Below, in pieces: positions 25,847 through 34,011 of a stretch of DNA of 64,000 nt. The first letter of the stretch is position 1; each line of letters opens with the position of its first letter. Origin of the DNA: JACCQS01 sp963766765 (lineage in GTDB: Bacteria > Actinomycetota > Actinomycetes > Mycobacteriales > Geodermatophilaceae); assembly GCA_963766765.1 (NCBI GenBank), contig CAVYBR010000005.1:1-64000 (forward strand), written 5' to 3'. The position numbers and the translations under genes were made by a program. The notes under the pieces were generated by a model. The model saw only the letters and a list, made by a program, of their open reading frames with translations, was not told the DNA's origin and made no database searches.

Positions 25847-26682
25847 GTCGAGAGATCCTCATACCGTGCACGGGCGAATTGAAAGAGCCCGTAGGCCAAG
25901 AACCCGAGCGCGATGATCGTCGCCAGGATCCTGCCGAACGGTGCGGTGATGACCAGTCGCAGTGCACCATCCAGCCCCGTGGCCTTGCTCGGGTCGAAGG
26001 TGATCGCCGCGTAGCCGAGTATCCCTCCGACGATGGCCAGGGCCACGCCATTGGCGATGTACCCGAACACCCCGAGCTTCTCAACTGCCGAACGCACGCC
26101 CGGCGTGGTGCTCTTGTTGATGTATTTCATGAACTTCTTGGTGAACCCCTTGACGATGTGCCAGCCGCCGACGCCGATGACGATCAGGGCAGCCGCGATG
26201 ACGAGGAACTGGCCGTAGGGCAGCGACAGGACCCCGGAGGTTTGCTGCTGCTGTTGGGCGGCGTCGGAGGAACTGTCGCCGGTCGCAGCACTGATGGCAC
26301 TGACGGCGAGCCCAGCGAAGACGATCGCTTTGGCCGCTGCGGTAACGCGGTGCCGTAGGCGCTTCGTGCCGCTTTCACCCCGGTATCCCCAGATCGCGTC
26401 ACTGAACCGCCAGAGCGCGAGGGCGAACAGGCCGACGACGATGATCCACAGCAGAATTCGCCCGAGCGGGTCATCGGCGAGTGTCGCCAGGGCTCCGGAC
26501 TTGTCACCACTCTCGGCCGCCTGACCCCAGGCCATCTTCGCCGCAACCCAGGCCAACAGCACGAAGACGACGCCATAGCTGACCAGGCCGACCCGGGCCA
26601 GAACAGCCAGTCCGTTGCTGCCGGACGTGGATCTTGCCGCGGCCCCCGCCTCGCGAACTCCCCGCTTGAGTGAATCCGTCAT
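25843..26682 (-). CDS. DUF1206 family membrane protein
   Basis: 279 residues with three repeats of a two-helix unit (around residues 27-100, 108-185, 198-275), each opening with 'G..SYG.VF.L.A', 'AKAIVFAGLAVSAI' or 'GYIANGVALAIVGG' and containing a conserved 'PLG+.L.......G......+F' stretch. This is the DUF1206 pattern; its function is unknown. A QQQQQ run lies between repeats one and two. It is the last gene of the minus-strand run headed by the GT-C-like/sortase genes, 41 bp behind the GT-C-like gene. Confidence 0.85.
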   Translation of the reverse strand: MTDSLKRGVREAGAAARSTSGSNGLAVLARVGLVSYGVVFVLLAWVAAKMAWGQAAESGDKSGALATLADDPLGRILLWIIVVGLFALALWRFSDAIWGYRGESGTKRLRHRVTAAAKAIVFAGLAVSAISAATGDSSSDAAQQQQQTSGVLSLPYGQFLVIAAALIVIGVGGWHIVKGFTKKFMKYINKSTTPGVRSAVEKLGVFGYIANGVALAIVGGILGYAAITFDPSKATGLDGALRLVITAPFGRILATIIALGFLAYGLFQFARARYEDLST

Positions 26683-26723
26683 GCTGTCGCCTTCGGTCGA
26701 CCGACGCCTTGACGTCGGGTGGG

Positions 26724-28598
26724 TTAGGGAAGCAGGCCAAATGGTGCCGGGGCAGGGTAGCGAATCGTGACCGTGCTGCCGCTTTCTAGCACGACCATCG
26801 GAAGATAGGGCGGCTCCTGCTCCTGGAAGAACTCGGCGAGGGCCCGGGAAGGCCGCACCGGATCGCCGGTCGAGGTGAGGCTGGTGATGTCGGAAACCGT
26901 CACTTCGCGATAGATGGTTCCCGCGCCGAGATCACCTGCGGTACCGGTGAACTGCTCGATGGTGAAGCCGGCGATGGCAGCGGCCTCCGAGAGCGCGACC
27001 ATCAGCCGAGCATCAACGTTGCCGGCGGAGAGTGCGGTCGAGGCGAGGGCGCCGAGCACGAGGTTCGGATTGTCGGCCAGGTCGGCGCCGTACCGGCTGC
27101 GCGCCGCCTGATCGGTGACCATCGCCTCGGCATAGGCCACCGGGTCCTCCACGACCAGGCGCAGGCCAAGTGCTCCGGCACCGCTGCCGAAGCGCGCGAC
27201 TAACGGGAGGCCGGCCCGTTCTGACAGCGGCGCAAGTACGAAGTCTGCGTCGTCATTTCCCGGTGTGCGCAGCCGGTCCGACGCGAGCCCATCCCGGACG
27301 AGCTGAGCGCGGTTCAATGGATCGACCTCGATCACGCTGTCCGGCGCGAGTTGCATCTTCAGCCATGCGGTGACCTCACCGGTCGACGTGACGGCGGCAG
27401 ACCCCGGCCCAGGCAGGGGTAGGAAGAACGTCCCCACAACGACTGCGACGACCAGGCTCACCGTCCCCACAACCGCATCCGCCTCAGGGCGCCGATGTCG
27501 CAGCAGATTGTCGAGCAGGCAGCCGGTCATGATCGCGACGACCGTGATGCCGAGGAGCATTGCCGAAACCTGCGCGGGGCCGGGCCAAACCGCCGCGATG
27601 AGGATCGGTACGACCCCGAACGCCATGGGGCGCAAACGCGGAATGACCGAACACGCCGCCGCGACAATGAGTCCGCCCAAGCCCACCGAAATTCCCGCCA
27701 CTCCGACCGGAGGAACGTCCCCGCCGGCCCCGCCCTGCCCCGAGACCGTCCACCAGAGCGCGGCGCCGATTGCCCCGGCCAAACCCAGGCCGATCAACAG
27801 CCGTGAGCTGAGTCGCATACCGCGGTAGAGCCGGCCAGTGCCGACTGCACCGAGACAGAGCCCCAGTGGGATCAGGGCTGACACGCCGGTGGTCATGGTC
27901 GCGAGGGCACCAGCCACGACCGCAGTGACCAGCCACACCCAGCGCAGCCGCGTGCGTCCGCCCGCGGCCAAACCCGCCAGCGTCGCAAGCGCCATCCAGA
28001 ACGTTGCCAGGGCGGCAGTGGGGGAGACGATCCGCAGTAGCACCGCGGCGGCCGGCAGCCCGCACAGGATGATGACCAAAGCGGTACTGAACCAACCGAC
28101 GTGCAGGCGACGGCAGGCCCCCACGATGACGGCGGCGGTCAACAGGGACACGACCAGGACCAGCTCCCGGGTAGGTCCGACCAGAGTGTCGTGGCGCCCG
28201 GTCGCCGACGTCAGATACGAGTATCCGGCCAGCTGCCAACCGGTGACCACGTCGAAGAGTGAGACCGGGATCCGCAGATCCGGGGCATGCAGGTTGGCGA
28301 ACGCATTCACGCCGAGCGCGGCCTCGCCCGCGCTGGCCGGCGCCGGCACGGTGGCATTGCTGGTCAATTGCCGTACGACGACGGCGGCGATCGCCAGCGA
28401 TGCCAGAACCAGACCGGCTGCCCGTCGAGCGGGCGGCGTCAGCCGTGCGGCGGGGGCGTGCTGCCCCCGTCGCATCGCGGTGTCATCAGCGACCACCGTC
28501 TGTGCCGGGGCGGATGTCGTCGTGGCGGTACTCCTCGAGGCGGGATCGGGACTGCTGCCGGAAGGCCTGACCGACGGCTTTAGTGTGTCCGAACCCAC
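26724..28598 (-). CDS. GT-C-like multi-pass membrane protein, paralogue 1
   Basis: 624 residues. A hydrophilic N-terminus (about 60) is followed by one helix, a short extracytoplasmic loop (GVNAFANLHAPDLRIPVSLF, WQLAGYSYLTSATGRHDTLV, GPTRE), then about ten helices, and an extracytoplasmic C-terminal domain (about 410-624) beginning VTAWLKMQLAPDSVIEVDPL and ending PAPAPFGLLP. The layout mirrors GT-C glycosyltransferases (a first loop that normally carries Asp-Glu catalytic residues, a '...R' helix after it, and a C-terminal soluble domain), but the acidic catalytic motif is absent from the loop. The gene at 30352-32301 is a clear paralogue along its full length. The start is GTG 28598. The function is unknown; a role with the sortase locus is inferred from position. 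Confidence 0.65.
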   Translation of the reverse strand: MGSDTLKPSVRPSGSSPDPASRSTATTTSAPAQTVVADDTAMRRGQHAPAARLTPPARRAAGLVLASLAIAAVVVRQLTSNATVPAPASAGEAALGVNAFANLHAPDLRIPVSLFDVVTGWQLAGYSYLTSATGRHDTLVGPTRELVLVVSLLTAAVIVGACRRLHVGWFSTALVIILCGLPAAAVLLRIVSPTAALATFWMALATLAGLAAGGRTRLRWVWLVTAVVAGALATMTTGVSALIPLGLCLGAVGTGRLYRGMRLSSRLLIGLGLAGAIGAALWWTVSGQGGAGGDVPPVGVAGISVGLGGLIVAAACSVIPRLRPMAFGVVPILIAAVWPGPAQVSAMLLGITVVAIMTGCLLDNLLRHRRPEADAVVGTVSLVVAVVVGTFFLPLPGPGSAAVTSTGEVTAWLKMQLAPDSVIEVDPLNRAQLVRDGLASDRLRTPGNDDADFVLAPLSERAGLPLVARFGSGAGALGLRLVVEDPVAYAEAMVTDQAARSRYGADLADNPNLVLGALASTALSAGNVDARLMVALSEAAAIAGFTIEQFTGTAGDLGAGTIYREVTVSDITSLTSTGDPVRPSRALAEFFQEQEPPYLPMVVLESGSTVTIRYPAPAPFGLLP

Positions 28599-28731
28599 CC
28601 GCTGGGTGGCAGGATTGTCAGAAAATCCGCAGTTGTCCCAGCCCTTGGTCAGCCTCGCCGGGCAAAACGTGACAATTGCATGCCGGTGGTCGAAGCGGCA
28701 CAGCCGGCGCCGCGCGTCAGGTGCGGACCGC

Positions 28732-28765
28732 GATCAGACGAGAACGGTGATCAGACGAGGACGGC
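28732..28765. repeat. 17-bp tandem duplication across the sortase stop codon
   Basis: GATCAGACGAGAACGGT (28732-28748) is followed immediately by GATCAGACGAGGACGGC (28749-28765), 15 of 17 identical. The second copy contains the sortase stop (28751-28753) and its last codons. Confidence 0.7.
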
Positions 28766-29458
28766 GAAGACGACGATGTCGTCGAGATAGGACTGCCGCG
28801 AGTGGTCGAAGGTTCCGCCGCAGGTGATCAATCTCAATTGAGCGCCCGGTGTCGGGCCGTAGACCTCGAATGTCGGAAAATCGGTCTTCGGATATCGAGC
28901 GACGTCCACTACTCGAAAGTCCATCCGCTGCCCGTCGGAAAGGGATACCGAGATCGACGCACCGACGGTCAGTTCCTCGAGTCGATAGAAGACTCCTGGG
29001 CCGGATTGTGAGTCGACGTGACCGGCGATGACGGCAGGACCCGGGTCGCCGGGTACCGGGCCCTGGGTGAAGACACCCGCCACGTCGTAGCGCCGCGGCG
29101 GCACCAGCGCTCCGCTGGTCGGATCGAGGCCCAACGGCACGAGCGAGGTGTCCACCTCGATGCTTGGGATCGAGAGGCTCACTGCTGTGCGCCCGGTCGG
29201 CGCGGCAGTGGGTGCGGCAACATCCGGCTCAGGCGTCGTCGGTGCCCAGGTGGTCGTGCCGTCGGGGCCTGGCGCTGGCGTCTGCGGTGACCCGAGTCCC
29301 GCGTAGAGCACGTGGTCGGCACCCTGCGTTCTGCCTTGGGCTGGCATTGCGAGCCAGGCGGCCGCAACGGCAAGCACCGTACCCAGGACGGCCGGCAACC
29401 AGACTGACCGGCGCCGGCCCCACCCCGTCCCTGGATGTCGCGCCCTGTGTCGACCCAC
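28751..29458 (-). CDS. Class F sortase
   Basis: 235 residues. A membrane anchor near the N-terminus (about 18-40) and a Pro/Thr linker precede the sortase fold (about 93-235). The catalytic triad is visible: His147 (VIAGHVDSQSGPGVFYRL), Cys213 (LRLITCGGTFD) and Arg221 (DHSRQSYLDD). The TCGG variant and the SIPSIEVDTSLVPLGLD opening are those of actinobacterial class F enzymes. It would covalently attach or process secreted proteins at the outer membrane face. It is encoded 7 bp downstream of the DUF4397 gene, a pairing seen elsewhere in actinobacteria. Start GTG 29458. Confidence 0.9.
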   Translation of the reverse strand: MGRHRARHPGTGWGRRRSVWLPAVLGTVLAVAAAWLAMPAQGRTQGADHVLYAGLGSPQTPAPGPDGTTTWAPTTPEPDVAAPTAAPTGRTAVSLSIPSIEVDTSLVPLGLDPTSGALVPPRRYDVAGVFTQGPVPGDPGPAVIAGHVDSQSGPGVFYRLEELTVGASISVSLSDGQRMDFRVVDVARYPKTDFPTFEVYGPTPGAQLRLITCGGTFDHSRQSYLDDIVVFAVLV

Positions 29459-29465
29459 AGGTGTG

Positions 29466-30329
29466 TCAGTGGATCCGGCGAAGGTGAGGCCCGCGGGAGG
29501 CGTTGACGATGGCCAGACCGATCAGGCCGAGCGCGGCTATGGCCAGGACCCCTGGAACCACCCATTGAGCGGCGCCGGGCGCGTCCGCGAGACCACCCGC
29601 GCCGGTGTCCACCGCTCCTGGTGGCAGCACACCCGCTGCCGTGGCATCCACATGCAGTGCGGCGCTCACGCCGGTGGGCGTATCGAGAATCAGCACGGAG
29701 TAGACCGAGCCGGCATCCAGGGCGATCGGGAGGTCGGCGACCGCCTCGTCGTCAGCCGAGACCTGCAGAAGCCACTCTCCTGCCGTGACGTCGCTGTACG
29801 GCGTGGTCGTCGCGAATTCGACGTCGCTGCCCAGCGTCTTGCCGCCTTCGACGGCGATATCCAACGTGGGCTTGCTCGCCGCTGCCTGGATGACTCTGGC
29901 TCGTGCCTGCCCGCTCGGGGGCAGGGAGAGGTCGTCGGTGAGCACCGTCAGCCCGAGCGTGGCGAAGGTCCCGACCCCGGCGACGGTATGGGCCGATCCG
30001 ACGGCTGCGTCCAACGTGGTGGAAATCACCGGTGGCGTCGATTCAGCGGCGCCGGCCGGCCGCATGCTCACGGTGTACTGCCCGCTCGGGAGCACCTGGT
30101 AGTCCGATAGGGCGCCGTAACCCACGCCGCGCAGCACGACCACCGACGTACCGGGATCGGTCACTGAGGCGACGTAGACGTCCACCTCAGGCGTGTCTGG
30201 GGACAGGTGCGCGAGCCGCAGGTAGGCCGTATCGGCGCCCGCCGGAACGACGAACAGTGCCGACGACAGCACAGCGAGCGCAACGATCAGGCCCGCGCGG
30301 ATGAGGCGGCAGCCGAGGGTCAGGGACAT
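29466..30329 (-). CDS. Secreted DUF4397 protein, candidate sortase substrate
   Basis: 287 residues. A signal peptide (MSLTLGCRLIRAGLIVALAV, cleavage after ...PAGA) is followed by two DUF4397 repeats: TAYLRLAHLSPDTPEVDVYV to about residue 130, and ARARVIQAAASKPTLDIAVE to about residue 225. A C-terminal stretch GAVDTGAGG precedes a hydrophobic helix (WVVPGVLAIAALGLIGLAIV) and a basic tail (GPHLRRIH). The VDTG stretch resembles a degenerate LPxTG signal. The start ATG 30329 follows GGAGGA. It is probably a cell-surface structural or adhesin-like protein handled by the adjacent class F sortase. It lies 22 bp after the GT-C-like paralogue 2. Confidence 0.85.
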   Translation of the reverse strand: MSLTLGCRLIRAGLIVALAVLSSALFVVPAGADTAYLRLAHLSPDTPEVDVYVASVTDPGTSVVVLRGVGYGALSDYQVLPSGQYTVSMRPAGAAESTPPVISTTLDAAVGSAHTVAGVGTFATLGLTVLTDDLSLPPSGQARARVIQAAASKPTLDIAVEGGKTLGSDVEFATTTPYSDVTAGEWLLQVSADDEAVADLPIALDAGSVYSVLILDTPTGVSAALHVDATAAGVLPPGAVDTGAGGLADAPGAAQWVVPGVLAIAALGLIGLAIVNASRGPHLRRIH

Positions 30330-30351
30330 TGGTTCCTCCAGGAAGGGCGGA

Positions 30352-32301
30352 TCACGCGAGCAGGCCGAGCGGAGAAGGAGCGGCATAGCCGACGGTGAGG
30401 CTGCGGTCAGTTGCGATGACGTACAGGGGGCGGTAGGGCGGTTGCTGGGTCTCGAAGAACTGGGTGAGCCAGCCAAGCGCTTCCGGACTCGTCCCGCTCG
30501 CACCGACCGTCGGGTCGAGATCCGTGACGTCGACCAGGATGACTTCCCGGAAGATGTACCCGTTGGCCGGTGCACCGGCGTCGAGGTTGAACTCGGCGAC
30601 CGCAACGCGCACGGATGCTGATGCTGTAGCGAGGCTGATCATGAGCCGGGAATCGACGGTCCCGGCCAGCAGGGCCGCCGTAGCCGTCGCGTCGAGACTC
30701 AGGTGCGGGTTGGCGGCGAGAGCCCCGCCGAACCGACTTCGAGCAAGCAGATCGGCAACCTGTTCCTCGGCGAACCGAGCGGGGTCGCTCACGACCAAGC
30801 GCAGGCCCAGCGCAGCGGGTCCGCTGCCGAAGCTGGCTAGTAGTGGGAGTTCGGTCATCGCGTCGAGTGGCCCCAGCCGGAACTCCGCTGCCTCACCACC
30901 CTGTCCCGCAGTTCTCAACCGGTTGGCATCGACCCCATCGAGCACCAGTTGCGCTCTCGTGAGCGGGTCCACCTCGATGATCGCGTCGGGAAGGAGCTGA
31001 GCGCCGATCCACGCCGCGACCTCATCATCAGGCAGCGGTGCCGCCGCGGCCGGCGGGGTCGATGGAATCAACATTGCCACGACGATGCTGACGACCAGGA
31101 CGGTCGCGCCCACAAATCGCGCGGAGGCTGGAAACCGGCGGCCGGTGAGGAAGTCTGACTGACCCGCGCCCAGTATCGTGTCGAGCGATCCGGCCGCAAG
31201 CACGGCGACGAAGGTCAGCGCCATCAGCAGCGCGGCTGACCGAGCCGGTCCGGGCCAGGCGGCAACCACGAGGATCGGCACCGCGGCGACTGCGAGCGGG
31301 CGCAGCCACGCGATGGGCAAGCACACTGCTGCCAGAACCAGCCCGCCCAGCCCGACCACCGCCCCGGCTACCTCGGTCGCAGACGTTGCAGTCCCACCGG
31401 CAGACGGCCCCAACACACTGAGCCAGAGCGCGCCGACCAGCGAGGTGCAGAGGAGGACGATGACGCTGCCTCGGACGAGGGGCGTCCACGTGTCCCCGAG
31501 CGGACGTGTGCCGAGGAAGCCCAGCGCTAGTCCGAGCACGACCAGGCCGGCCACTGTCGAGGTCAGCACGGCGAGGACCGATGCCGCGAGCGACAGCGCG
31601 ATCAGCAACCCGGTCCCGGTGTCGGTTCGCCATGACCTGCTGCCCGTGCCGTCCACCCGTCGCCGGCCGAGGCGGTCGGCGGCCACGATTGAAGCGAGAG
31701 CCGCGACAACGAGCCAGAACAGGGCAATGGCGGCCGAAGCGTCGATGATGCGAGCCAGCGCTGCGGTACTGGGGATACCGGCGACTGCGATCGCGAGCGC
31801 ACTGCTGACCCAGGTCAACAGCAAGCGTCGGCAGATCGCAACCATCAGCACCAGGGTCACGACCGTGAGCACCAGAACGAATTCCCGAGTCGGGCCGACG
31901 ACGGAGTCGTGCCGACTCGGCGCAGAGCTGAGGAGCGAATAGCCCGCGATCTGCCACGACACAACCCAGTCCGAGAACGAGGCTGGGACTGACAGATCCG
32001 GATGGTTCTGCAACGCGAATGCATTCGTGCCGACGGCCGCCTCGACATCAGTCAAAGGGGAGGCGGCCGGAAAGCTACTGCTCACCTGCCGGACCGCACC
32101 GATCACGACGGTGGCGAGTACCAACAGCGGGCTCGCGACCCGGGAAAGGAACCATGGCTTGCGAACGGCAGCCGGAGGTGGCTCGTCGCGCTGGAAGGCC
32201 AGCCACGCCGGAACGGGCGGGTCCTCGGTGGCGCGCGGAGTCGGGCTCGGCGCTGCTGCTGGCGGTCGAACCGGTCGCGCGACGGTGGGGGAAGTAGCCA
32301 T
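30352..32301 (-). CDS. GT-C-like multi-pass membrane protein, paralogue 2
   Basis: 649 residues, homologous throughout to the protein encoded at 26724-28598. Shared blocks include GTNAFALQNHPDLSVPASFS, WQIAGYSLL, RHDSVVGPTREFVLVL, EVAAWIGAQLLPDAIIEVDP, LTRAQLVLDGV, ARSRFGGALAANPHLSLDA and a final APSPLGLLA. The topology is again one helix, a loop, about ten helices, and an extracytoplasmic C-terminal domain. The acidic residues expected in the first loop of an active GT-C enzyme are missing. The start ATG 32301 (MATSPTVARP) is preceded by GGAGAGG; a TTG at 32376 in the same frame would lie in the AT-rich promoter region. First gene of the minus-strand cluster GT-C2, DUF4397, sortase F, GT-C1, DUF1206. 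The function is unknown. Confidence 0.65.
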   Translation of the reverse strand: MATSPTVARPVRPPAAAPSPTPRATEDPPVPAWLAFQRDEPPPAAVRKPWFLSRVASPLLVLATVVIGAVRQVSSSFPAASPLTDVEAAVGTNAFALQNHPDLSVPASFSDWVVSWQIAGYSLLSSAPSRHDSVVGPTREFVLVLTVVTLVLMVAICRRLLLTWVSSALAIAVAGIPSTAALARIIDASAAIALFWLVVAALASIVAADRLGRRRVDGTGSRSWRTDTGTGLLIALSLAASVLAVLTSTVAGLVVLGLALGFLGTRPLGDTWTPLVRGSVIVLLCTSLVGALWLSVLGPSAGGTATSATEVAGAVVGLGGLVLAAVCLPIAWLRPLAVAAVPILVVAAWPGPARSAALLMALTFVAVLAAGSLDTILGAGQSDFLTGRRFPASARFVGATVLVVSIVVAMLIPSTPPAAAAPLPDDEVAAWIGAQLLPDAIIEVDPLTRAQLVLDGVDANRLRTAGQGGEAAEFRLGPLDAMTELPLLASFGSGPAALGLRLVVSDPARFAEEQVADLLARSRFGGALAANPHLSLDATATAALLAGTVDSRLMISLATASASVRVAVAEFNLDAGAPANGYIFREVILVDVTDLDPTVGASGTSPEALGWLTQFFETQQPPYRPLYVIATDRSLTVGYAAPSPLGLLA

Positions 32302-32335
32302 ACCTCTCCGTGTGAGGCCCCGTGCGACCGATGAA

Positions 32336-32349
32336 GGTGAACGTTCACC
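32336..32349. promoter_or_regulatory. 14-bp palindrome upstream of the GT-C/DUF4397/sortase operon
   Basis: GGTGAACGTTCACC is perfectly self-complementary and lies 35 bp before the first ATG (32301). The surrounding stretch 32340-32455 is markedly AT-richer than its neighbours and contains a second imperfect repeat (AGTTGATTTGGCAACT, near 32425). It is probably the promoter/operator region of the cluster; the factor is unknown. Confidence 0.45.
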
Positions 32350-32509
32350 CAAGTTACCCTTAGTCAGCTTGCTCAACTAGACACTTTGCTTTGGTCACGA
32401 ATATGCGAAGACTTCTACCCTAAGTTGATTTGGCAACTACTGTCTGTCACCGTCGCGGAGCAGTGGAAGACGACGCTCCAAGGCTGAGCGGAGCGGCTGA
32501 AGGGTACGG

Positions 32510-32737
32510 TCAGCCCGACTTGCGGCGGTGAGTTCGCTGCTGCTTGTCGTTCGGGTGCAGCGTCATCCCTGACCCGTTGAGGTGGTCCTCCCCGGACCGG
32601 CCGGCGGCCTTGGCGTTCTTGGCCTCCAACGCCTGGCGGAACGCGTCCCGCGTCCGGTCATCGGCACCGGAAGCGCTCCCCTGCCGGCGCCCCTCAGCGG
32701 GCTTGCTCGGCTTCGACCCGGTCTTCTTGGCGGCCAT
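32510..32737 (-). CDS. DUF5302-like small protein
   Basis: 75 residues, very hydrophilic: MAAKKTGSKPSKPAEGRRQG, a short helix DRTRDAFRQALEAKNAKA, then DDHLNGSGMTLHPND-like spacing and the C-terminal KQQRTHRRKSG. The 'F+.ALE.K' helix and the terminal RRKSG match the DUF5302 family, small actinobacterial proteins of unknown function. Start ATG 32737, preceded by GGGGAGGAG. Predicted cytosolic, possibly nucleic-acid associated given its charge (inference). Confidence 0.65.
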   Translation of the reverse strand: MAAKKTGSKPSKPAEGRRQGSASGADDRTRDAFRQALEAKNAKAAGRSGEDHLNGSGMTLHPNDKQQRTHRRKSG

Positions 32738-32919
32738 GGCGGGCTCCTCCCCTGGAGGGACGCGACGAAAGCGGCCCTGATCGGTACGTGGGTGATCGCG
32801 TTCTCGGCCATCGTCCCCTACGCCGGAACACTCACCGGCCGTCGGGGTCCGTACAGAGTTGTCTCGTTCTTCGGCAGGCCGCGCGCAGCGGTGCCGCAGA
32901 TAGGTTTAGCGTTGCCGCC

Positions 32920-33681
32920 ATGTTAGGTCTGCCCGAGGGCATCCGGGCCTGTCTGTTCGATGTCGATGGCGTGCTCACCGAGACCGCAATCGTGCATCGG
33001 GCCGCATGGAAGCGCACGTTCGACGACTTCCTCCAGCATCACCCCGGTCTGACCGGTGACCAAGCGCGCGAATTCAGCGACGCGGACTACAACGCATTCG
33101 TCGACGGCAAGCCGCGCCACGACGGGGTGCGTGACTTCCTCGCGTCCAGGAACATCACCGTGCCCGAAGGTGGTCCTGACGATCCCGCCGAGGCCTCGAC
33201 CGTCCACGGAATCGCCAACCGTAAGAACGCACTCGTGCTGATCGAGCTCAGAGACGTCGGTGTGATCCCGTACGAGGGTTCGCTCGCCTACGTCAGGGCC
33301 GCAAGCGCGGCTGGCTTGCGCATCGCTGCGGTCACGGCCTCGGCCAATGGTGAGGCAATCCTGGATGCGGGTGGCTTCAGCGAATACTGTGAAGCGCGCA
33401 TCGACGGGATCGTGGCAGCCCGGGAGAACCTGCGCGGCAAGCCATCCCCGGATCCATTCCTCGCCGGCGCGCGGGCGCTCGGTGTCGATCCCTCAGAGGC
33501 GGCGGTGTTCGAGGATGCGCTTTCCGGAGTCGCTGCCGGGCGGGCGGGCAATTTCGGCATCGTCATCGGCGTGGACCGGGTGGGTCAGGCCGAGGCGCTG
33601 CGCGAGCACGGAGCCGACATCGTCATCGACGACCTGGCTGATCTGCTCAAGGAACAGCCAGCTGACGGCGCTCGCTCATGA
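32920..33681 (+). CDS. Beta-phosphoglucomutase-family HAD hydrolase
   Basis: 253 residues. HAD motif I is FDVDGVLTET with nucleophile Asp14 and acid/base Asp16. The helical cap carries HRAAWKRTFDDFLQ and the FVDGKPRHDGV block typical of beta-PGM. Motif II is AVTASANG, motif III GKPSPDPFL and motif IV VFEDALSG. It isomerises beta-glucose 1-phosphate to glucose 6-phosphate. It is encoded just before a GH65 phosphorylase that would produce beta-glucose 1-phosphate, the usual pairing. The TGA lies in an ATGACC context repeated at the start of the GH65 gene, suggesting the two genes once overlapped (ATGA) before the duplication between them. Confidence 0.92.
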   Translation: MLGLPEGIRACLFDVDGVLTETAIVHRAAWKRTFDDFLQHHPGLTGDQAREFSDADYNAFVDGKPRHDGVRDFLASRNITVPEGGPDDPAEASTVHGIANRKNALVLIELRDVGVIPYEGSLAYVRAASAAGLRIAAVTASANGEAILDAGGFSEYCEARIDGIVAARENLRGKPSPDPFLAGARALGVDPSEAAVFEDALSGVAAGRAGNFGIVIGVDRVGQAEALREHGADIVIDDLADLLKEQPADGARS

Positions 33682-34008
33682 CCTTGTTTCCCGCGACCAC
33701 CGCCCGCTCCGGTCCGAACACCCGCCTCGTGCGCTGCGCGCACCGGCCGGTCCGCTCCTCCCTCGCTGGCGCTCGGTCGATGCTCCCGTCCTCTCGGCGG
33801 AGCTCGCTGGCGCTCGCTGCGATCCTCACGGTCGGCGCTCGCTCATGACCTTGTTTCCCGCGACCACCGCCCGCTCCGGTCCGAACACCCGCCTCGTGCG
33901 CTGCGCGCACCGGCCGGTCCGCTCCTCCCTCGCTGGCGCTCGGTCGATGCTCCCGTCCTCTCGGCGGAGCTCGCTGGCGCTCGCTGCGATCCTCACGGTC
34001 GGCGCGCG
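33675..34008. repeat. Tandem duplication, two 167-bp units, between the beta-PGM and GH65 genes
   Basis: Unit 1 is 33675-33841 and unit 2 is 33842-34008, each opening CTCATGACCTTGTTTCCCGC; a third partial copy (CTCATGACCTT, 34009-34019) carries the GH65 start codon. The units look identical. Each contains internal repeats of CTCGCTGGCGCTCG. The period is not a multiple of three, so an apparent ORF crosses the region in changing frames. No gene is seen inside. The junction sequence suggests copying of a segment that began at the overlapping stop/start of the flanking genes. Confidence 0.9.
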
Positions 34009-34011
34009 CTC

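Noticed and set aside
33667..34008. CRISPR or IS-terminal repeat in the 167-bp tandem units
   Set aside because: Two contiguous long units without spacers, no inverted ends, no transposase and no cas genes.
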